Source: Stentor roeselii (lineage: Eukaryota > Ciliophora > Heterotrichea > Heterotrichida > Stentoridae). Taken from it: DNA of 64,000 nt. This document shows positions 58,747 to 64,000 of this stretch, one piece after another. Numbering within the stretch: position 1 is the stretch's first letter; every line of letters begins with the position of its first letter. Below the pieces are notes generated by a model that worked only from the letters and a program-made list of their open reading frames with translations, was not told where the DNA came from and did not search any database. The DNA lies in NCBI GenBank assembly GCA_006503475.1, contig RSEH01000200.1, positions 25,578 to 89,577 on the forward strand, written 5' to 3'. A program made the position numbers and the translations under genes.

Positions 58747-59457
58747 CTAAGCAAGTTTAACACTTTTCACAATGTTCTTGCGAATGCCAGTCGATTCTCC
58801 TGAATACCTGCTGCGATCTTCAACTTCCTTAATACCAAGAGTCGCTCTTCTAATTTTCACTTTTTTCAAATACTTCATTTTATTCTTCACCCTGACGTTT
58901 CTTTCAATCTTTTTCCTTTTTTTAACAATCCCTTTATTTTTCTTGATTTTTTCATCAACTTTTCTCTTATTTTCCCCGTTTTCCTGATTCAAGTCTTTAG
59001 AAAGATCACTTGAATTATCTAAACTTGATTCACTTTCAAAGACTTTTTCTTTATTCTCAACAATTTTCTTTTCAAGATTTTTGATCTGCTGAACGACTGG
59101 ATGATTAGTGGCTGACTTGCCATGAGCCTTAAGCAAAAGATAAAAACTAAGATGAACCGCAAGTATTTTGCAGTATCCAATCAAAGGAAGGTCATTATCC
59201 TTTAAACCTTTTTTGTAAGATTTGATGACTTTTGGAATAGATTCAAGAACAGTCAACATTTCAGGAGAGTCCCTTTCAATGATTTCAATGACTTCATCTT
59301 CAGTCAGCTGTGCGATTTCAGGGTTATCAGTGAAATCAGGTAGAAAGTCAGAATCTTTCAAGACCTCTGCCCTTCTTCTGAGTTTTTCAAGAGCTTCATC
59401 TTCTTCATTTTCACTCTCAGATTTTTGGTAGTAGTCCTTTTTATCCCAACTCGCCAT
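58747..59457 (-). CDS. UTP3: Small-subunit processome protein UTP3/SAS10, short form
   Basis: A 236-residue protein. The Sas10/Utp3/C1D domain lies at about 55-130 (LPLIGYCKILAVHLSFYLLLKAHGKSATNHPVVQ, in two halves). The C-terminal Sas10 domain is clear: KNKGIVKKRKKIERNVRVKN and RSRYSGESTGIRKNI at the very end. UTP3 acts in early 18S rRNA processing in the nucleolus. Yeast and animal versions are about 480-600 residues, so this copy keeps both conserved ends with a much shorter middle. Confidence 0.93.
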   Translation of the reverse strand: MASWDKKDYYQKSESENEEDEALEKLRRRAEVLKDSDFLPDFTDNPEIAQLTEDEVIEIIERDSPEMLTVLESIPKVIKSYKKGLKDNDLPLIGYCKILAVHLSFYLLLKAHGKSATNHPVVQQIKNLEKKIVENKEKVFESESSLDNSSDLSKDLNQENGENKRKVDEKIKKNKGIVKKRKKIERNVRVKNKMKYLKKVKIRRATLGIKEVEDRSRYSGESTGIRKNIVKSVKLA

Positions 59458-59467
59458 CTATTCTTAT

Positions 59468-60208
59468 CTAAAGATTCCTAAGTTCTTCAACAAACTCATC
59501 AATCAAAACAGGCCAGGCTCCATCAGGGTCATAAAAGTTAAGTCCTTCCCTAGCATACCCTTCCAAGAAATCAAGAAGCATATCCCAAGTGTCTTTCGAA
59601 ATATCATACTTTTTATCCCTTCTCTCCAAGAAAGCGATCCAGTTCTCAACAACAGGAAATCTTTCTCCAAGAAGAAGTCTCCATTGTTGAACAGCGACTT
59701 CCATTGGTAAGTTTCTAGTTCCAGGTTCTCTTGAAAATAAAAAGACGAAGCAATAAATTGATTTGAATTTAGAGGAATCTGAAAGTTCTCTACGTAAAAT
59801 GTTGAGTTTTGATTTTAGCTTGTCGATTGTGTCGCAGCTAAGCTGCGACATTCCTGAAATGAACTCTTCTTTACGGTAGATTCCCATTGTCTGTGCGTTG
59901 AAGTACTTTGAAATGACGAGAATGACTGGGTCGAGAGGACTTATGCTTAAATCGTCGCAAAAACGCTGGATTCCTTCGATTTCGATGTCGGGCGATGATG
60001 GGCTCTTGTATTTGTTGAATAAGGACTCGAATGCGCGAGAGTCTACTGCTGGTTTGGTGTCTTTTTGAAAGGCGGATACTGCAGCGTCTACTTCCCAGTT
60101 GTGCTTTGGAAGGTACTTTTTTGCGGTGGCTTCGGAGGATTTGGTTTGCTTTATAAAGGATTGGATTCGCTCTTTTTGACGATTCGCGTTCTATTTGGAA
60201 CTTACCAT
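59468..60208 (-). CDS. DCN1: DCN1-like NEDD8 ligase (DCUN1D), intron after ATG
   Basis: A 241-residue protein. The ATG is separated from the rest by a 15-nt intron (60191-60205); after splicing it reads MNANRQKERIQSFIKQT, then a UBA-like N terminus and the PONY domain (EGIQRFCDDLSISPLDP..., SIYCFVFLFSRE..., DTWDMLLDFLEGYA, DGAWPVLIDEFVE). DCN1 promotes cullin neddylation. No other in-frame ATG occurs until MGIYRKEE (residue 104), which would delete the UBA-like domain and part of the PONY domain, so the one-codon first exon is well supported by homology. Confidence 0.95.
60191..60205 (-). other. 15-nt intron directly after the DCN1 start codon
   Basis: Sense strand GTAAGTTCCAAATAG, immediately after ATG: GTA start, A at position 10, TAG end, phase 0. 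Coding part of exon 1 is three bases. Unspliced it would terminate translation after five more codons. Confidence 0.92.
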
Positions 60209-60611
60209 TTTTTAATAGAATAGATGAGGCTTTTTAGGGTGGTATGGTTGGAGGTTGATGGGAATTACGGTTTTGGTTGGATTTGGATTAGAGGATTAAA
60301 TGGTTTGTTTTGTTAGATTATTTGGTTGGTTTAGGTTTTTGATTATAAGAGAGACTGGTTTTAGATAAAGTGTTGTAAGTTAATAGTGATTCTAGTGAAG
60401 GAGGAATATTTAAGCTTTAGTTTAACATTGTAAACTTTAACACTCTACTATATATGAGTAATGAAACATATATATTAAACCAACAAAATATATTTATTAT
60501 TCAACTCATTTACTCAATTTTTCTCTTTTAAAGGCATTTCTCTCACAGAAAATCTTCAAATTTCATCTTTCAAAAGTCCATTTTCCTTGGCTCCATAATA
60601 ACAATTTAAAA
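60209..60611. other. Divergent intergenic region
   Basis: About 400 bp between DCN1 (minus) and Myb (plus). The half next to DCN1 is strongly G/T-rich on the plus strand (23 G, 1 C in 60241-60300); the half next to Myb is C-rich and G-poor. No other feature seen. Confidence 0.55.
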
Positions 60612-61289
60612 ATGGGAAAAAGACGAATCCGAAGCTCCCAAAAAGAAAACCTTTCCCAAAAGCGTCGTCCCTGGACAAGTAAAGAAGACGAGGCAATAAA
60701 GTTACTAGTAAGAGAAAACGGTGTAAAACAATGGACCCTGATAGCAGAAAACCTATGCAAAAAGTTCAACATCATCGGAAGAACAGGAAAACAATGTCGA
60801 GAAAGATGGCACAATCACTTAAACAACGGGATCATCAAGCAGCCCTGGACACAAGAAGAAGAATTCACCCTGTTCACCACTCATAAGCTCATCGGCAACA
60901 AGTGGGCGGAAATTTCAAAAGAAATTCCCGGGCGAACTGATAATTCAATTAAAAATCACTTTTATTCTACCGTCAGAAAGTATTATAGGAAAATTTTTGG
61001 AAAAGAAGGCACTCAGGAAGACCTGCGAGCTCAACTTTCGTATATCACTGATGCTGTTCTTCAGGGATTAAATGAGGATAAAGGAGGGTCTGAGGAAAAA
61101 CTTACTGCTGACTCTTTGGATGAAGAGGAAATTTTTCCGGACTTAGATGACATGATAGTAACCGGGCACTGCATAAAGAGTCCAAGTGAATGGAACTACT
61201 TCGACCAATACTTCGACTCTGACCAAGAGATCTTCATGTATCCCTACAGCACAAATGACAATCTTCAGTTTTTTAATAACTATTTTTAA
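60612..61289 (+). CDS. R2R3-type Myb DNA-binding protein
   Basis: A 225-residue protein. Two Myb repeats follow a basic N terminus: RRPWTSKEDEAIKLLV...GRTGKQCRERWHNHL (about 19-70) and KQPWTQEEEFTLFTTHKLIGNKWAEISKEIPGRTDNSIKNHFYS (about 72-120, in two parts). The spaced Trp residues and recognition helices match c-Myb/R2R3 proteins, which bind AACNG-type sites. The acidic C-terminal half may be an activation region. A transcription-regulator role is family knowledge; targets are unknown. The ArfGAP-like gene begins 7 bp after its stop. Confidence 0.95.
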   Translation: MGKRRIRSSQKENLSQKRRPWTSKEDEAIKLLVRENGVKQWTLIAENLCKKFNIIGRTGKQCRERWHNHLNNGIIKQPWTQEEEFTLFTTHKLIGNKWAEISKEIPGRTDNSIKNHFYSTVRKYYRKIFGKEGTQEDLRAQLSYITDAVLQGLNEDKGGSEEKLTADSLDEEEIFPDLDDMIVTGHCIKSPSEWNYFDQYFDSDQEIFMYPYSTNDNLQFFNNYF

Positions 61290-61296
61290 ATTAATA

Positions 61297-62010
61297 ATGA
61301 TTCAAACAAGACAGATCATAGATCAAGTCTTCGTGCATCTGCAAGAAGACCCTGAGAATTGTATTTGCATAGACTGTGGTGACCAGTCTTCCATCTTCGT
61401 ATCGATTCCAAACGGAGCCTTTGTGTGTTCTGTTTGTGCCAATCATCACATGGCCCTTGGCCCTGACTTCTTATGTAAAAGTATTCTCAGCAACGATTGG
61501 ACTGTACCCGAATTAAAAAAAGTTGCCTCTGGAGGAAATAGTGCACTTAAAGAATACCTTTTTCATTATGAAATTCAGGAATTTCCAATTGAAAACAAAT
61601 ATAAAACTAAAGCTATGACTGTTTATAGAAGAATGCTTTCTGAAATCGCTCATGGGAATAACTTTGATGAAGAACTTCTGGAGGTTCATGTTGGGAAAGA
61701 GATTGAAGGGGCGGATTCGACTGGATGGTTTCAGGGGATTTTAATGAAAAGTAAAAATATTGGATGTCAGGCTTTGGAAAAACTTGAGAGTTTTAAGGAG
61801 AAGACTAAGAATAAAGTGGAGGGGCTTGGGATTGTTAATCATATTAGAAATTCCAGCTTTACTATCAAAACTTCAGAAGTTCTAGAGCACATTACCGAGG
61901 ATGTACAAAATAAATTGATAAGCAAGACCAAAAAGATCAAAAATGAAACTTTTTTACTGTTGCAGAATTTTGAAAATATGATTGGATGTAGAAATAAGGT
62001 TAATACTTGA
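61297..62010 (+). CDS. ArfGAP-like zinc-finger protein lacking the catalytic Arg
   Basis: Start at the ATG giving MIQTRQIIDQ (237 residues); the frame extends upstream over the Myb 3' end and is not used. The finger CIDC-x16-CSVC (about 22-44) and following HHMALG, SNDWTVPELKKVASGGN and YKTKAMTVYRR match the ArfGAP domain. The arginine of CX4R is Met (CANHHM), so GTPase-activating activity is doubtful. The rest is helical and basic. ArfGAPs regulate vesicle coats and membrane traffic. Confidence 0.9.
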   Translation: MIQTRQIIDQVFVHLQEDPENCICIDCGDQSSIFVSIPNGAFVCSVCANHHMALGPDFLCKSILSNDWTVPELKKVASGGNSALKEYLFHYEIQEFPIENKYKTKAMTVYRRMLSEIAHGNNFDEELLEVHVGKEIEGADSTGWFQGILMKSKNIGCQALEKLESFKEKTKNKVEGLGIVNHIRNSSFTIKTSEVLEHITEDVQNKLISKTKKIKNETFLLLQNFENMIGCRNKVNT

Positions 62011-62468
62011 TATCTTTTTTGTAGTTAGACTAATGTGTAAGTGTCAACAATAAATTTAAACGATGATTATTATGAAATAAACCGTGATTCGGTATGATAT
62101 TAAAGAAATATATATATTTTCACCACTATCTATCATTTCCAGTATTTATTATCCAGTCATCAAAGTTTAAAGTAAAATTTTTTGATGAACTATGACTAAC
62201 AAAAGAATTTAAATTTTTTTATGCTAATAAATACTAATGCGATACCAGAAGAAGAGCAAAGACTTTCACTATATTTTCCATTAGCCCGCTGAAGCCTTTG
62301 AAGGGTTAAGATGGAGTCATGATAGAAAATTTCAATTGAATATTACAAAGTTTTCACCTTGAGCTACATTTGAAAGGGTCAGTTAGTTAAGTCATTGAAT
62401 TATTGTATAAATATCAAAAACAATAAAATTATGAATCCACAGATATTTAAATCCTATCAATCATATAA
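62011..62468. other. Intergenic region
   Basis: About 460 bp, AT-rich. A slightly GC-richer patch (CCCGCTGAAGCCTTTGAAGG, near 62285) was examined and does not fold into a tRNA. No frame found. Confidence 0.5.
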
Positions 62469-63404
62469 ATGAACATTTACTCTCTATCAATTCTTCTGAG
62501 AGCAGCACTTGCTTACAATTTAGTAAGTCTTGGAAATGACTTAGGGGTAATAATATCATTACCCGATCATAAAAATCGATCAAAGATAGAAAACCTAGAA
62601 TTTAAGATTTCTAAATTTTCATTTGATCAGAATTGCAACTTACTAGATATTAAGATTGACTTATGTGCCTACACTAAAAAATCAAATGATTCGTTAGATT
62701 TACAGTCACTTTTATCTAGTTTTAGCTCTCACGAAAGATCCAATTTAAAATTTTTGAACTGGGCAATTGAAAATCAAAGTCAATGCCTTTTATATTTCTT
62801 TTTTATTAAAGGTGTACAAGAACTAAAAAATTCTGACTTGAATCAGAAATACTATCAAGAATTTTACTATCTAGAGAATGACTATAAATACTTTTGTTCA
62901 GCAATGGATTTTATTCGAGCCGATGCTTTCTTCAAATACTTTAACCAAACAACAGAAAGAGATGTTATAGAAAATTTCTTATTCAATATGTCGATGTATA
63001 AAATTATTTTTACTAGGCACGTTCAAAATGATTTAGTTTTATCCAAGGTTTTTATTTCTTTTGTGAATGTCTGCGAAAATAAAAGTGGAAAAATTTCGAT
63101 GCTTTCATATGATTATTTGCTATGTTGGATTAGGTATCTTATCGAAATAAAATTTGGTACTTATGTAATAACTATTTTTGATGATATTTTAAAGCAAATT
63201 AAAATAAATCTCGACTGCTCAAAGTATATTGTAGGCCTCGATGATATAATAAAAGTAAACTTCCCAGACTATTATGAAAAATACTCTAAGTGTACTGATT
63301 TGTATACTTTTACGATGGCAGTATCAGAAATTATTAACAAAGATTTACCGAAGAAGCTATTTGATAAAATAATCAATATGTGGAAAGGTGAGAAGAAATC
63401 TTAA
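62469..63404 (+). CDS. Hypothetical protein (311 aa)
   Basis: Unrecognised. The codons are more AT-rich than in the other genes. Starts MNIYSLSILLRAALAYNLVS, a mildly hydrophobic N terminus that might be a signal sequence or simply a helix. The rest is aromatic- and Asn-rich, predicted helical, with scattered Cys. No domain recognised. The ATG start and uninterrupted frame of 311 codons in AT-rich DNA argue it is real. Confidence 0.7.
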   Translation: MNIYSLSILLRAALAYNLVSLGNDLGVIISLPDHKNRSKIENLEFKISKFSFDQNCNLLDIKIDLCAYTKKSNDSLDLQSLLSSFSSHERSNLKFLNWAIENQSQCLLYFFFIKGVQELKNSDLNQKYYQEFYYLENDYKYFCSAMDFIRADAFFKYFNQTTERDVIENFLFNMSMYKIIFTRHVQNDLVLSKVFISFVNVCENKSGKISMLSYDYLLCWIRYLIEIKFGTYVITIFDDILKQIKINLDCSKYIVGLDDIIKVNFPDYYEKYSKCTDLYTFTMAVSEIINKDLPKKLFDKIINMWKGEKKS

Positions 63405-64000
63405 GCTTAACTTATTGAATTATTCTTTAATTTATTTGATAATATGATTTTCTCAATTTTTTAAACATATGTTACCCGTCTTAATCCATATTAGATTATC
63501 ATTTCTTTAATTTATATAATTCTTTAATATACGACATAATATATATTAATCGATTTTTCAAGTTGTTACTCATCTCAATTCTTTTCATAATATCAAATCT
63601 ACCTTTAATTTATGAGCTGAAAATGAATTCAAATTATTTTAAAGTTCAATAAGCAAGACTTTTTAATAAATGTATTTCAACTAAGAATTATTTGATGCAT
63701 ATTGAAGGACCTTGTCTATGAGAAAATATTCACTGGATAGAAAATTGAAAGATTTTAAGATGCATTCAATATAAAATAAATATCTTGAGCTTATTGAATA
63801 ATATTGGTGATAGTGAGTTGGATTATTTCTTAATTGTACTTATTTATTAAGAATTATAATATTGAATATTGGAACTTATTGAAAATAGATTATTTTGAGA
63901 ATGTGCAACACAAAGACATATATTCTAATCAATTATCAATTATCGGGTTATCATAATGTATAGATTTATCGATTTTGATATTTTTATCAGTGTTAAAATT
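63405..64000. other. AT-rich right end of window
   Basis: About 600 bp of very AT-rich DNA with stops in all frames. No telomere-like repeat, RNA gene or frame seen. Confidence 0.5.

Noticed and set aside
62280-62300. GC-richer patch possibly from a tRNA
   Set aside because: No T-loop, anticodon stem or acceptor pairing could be formed.
1-64000. CRISPR arrays, transposases, terminal inverted repeats, telomere repeats
   Set aside because: None seen; repeats present are short local tandems with no associated mobile-element genes.

Overview
The window looks like macronuclear DNA of a heterotrich ciliate, most likely Stentor or a close relative. Four things point there. (1) The DNA is AT-rich and carries about 40 genes in 64 kb, nearly all of them single uninterrupted reading frames. 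(2) Every intron I can prove is exactly 15 nt, with the form GTA...A(position 10)...TAG; tiny introns of this kind are known from Stentor. (3) TAA, TAG and TGA all end recognisable conserved proteins (for example BUD31 and RAB7 end in TAG, and a TKL kinase ends in TGA), so the standard code is used, unlike most ciliates. (4) Ciliary and axonemal proteins are prominent (SPAG17/PF6, an IC138/WDR78-type dynein intermediate chain, an STPGR/SHIPPO protein, many coiled coils). The species assignment is inference from these traits.

Layout. 1-6.3 kb: a basic protein cut by the window edge, a small basic protein, two tightly spaced coiled-coil or unknown genes and a convergent coiled-coil gene. 7-9.5 kb: a tandem pseudokinase/TKL kinase, followed by a degenerate minisatellite. 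9.9-12.2 kb: a histidine phosphatase, an unknown protein with a C-terminal CaaX-like box, and RAB7. 12.4-18.6 kb: one giant 2078-residue protein with a C-terminal coiled coil. 18.6-22.6 kb: F1 ATP synthase delta, dephospho-CoA kinase, a small CaaX protein, casein kinase 1 and a small MGSC-type protein. 23-32.3 kb: an unknown protein, BUD31, a CNNM/DUF21-CBS membrane protein, the STPGR protein, a short coiled-coil protein and SPAG17. 32.7-39 kb: aldo/keto reductase, an unknown protein, PEX5, a divergent CaaX casein kinase 1 and the dynein intermediate chain. 39-49.9 kb: small unknown genes, a heptad-repeat coiled coil, a TPR protein, a RING-like coiled-coil protein, a B-box/NYN/LOTUS protein and a possibly decayed zinc-finger gene. 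51-60.2 kb: a run of eight genes all on the minus strand (DCN1, UTP3/SAS10, unknown, SNAP-25-like Qbc SNARE, unknown, divergent tubulin, WD40-ankyrin-membrane protein, multi-zinc-finger protein). 60.6-63.4 kb: an R2R3 Myb, an ArfGAP-like protein and an unknown protein.

How the genes relate. This is ordinary eukaryotic gene mixing rather than a single pathway: membrane traffic (RAB7, SNARE, ArfGAP-like), cilia and microtubules (SPAG17, dynein IC, STPGR, divergent tubulin), RNA and ribosome biogenesis (BUD31, UTP3, LOTUS protein), and signalling (TKL kinase, two CK1s). What stands out is compaction: intergenic gaps of 6-11 bp, overlapping stop codons, and two divergent pairs whose start codons are only 11 bp apart. 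Splicing 15-nt introns extends or completes five genes (RAB7, the small CaaX protein, STPGR, PEX5, DCN1). A block-like alternation of C/A-rich and G/T-rich sequence, several hundred bases per block, runs through coding and non-coding DNA and is not explained by gene boundaries.

I see no CRISPR array, tRNA or rRNA gene, transposon or telomere repeat. All counts were made by eye.
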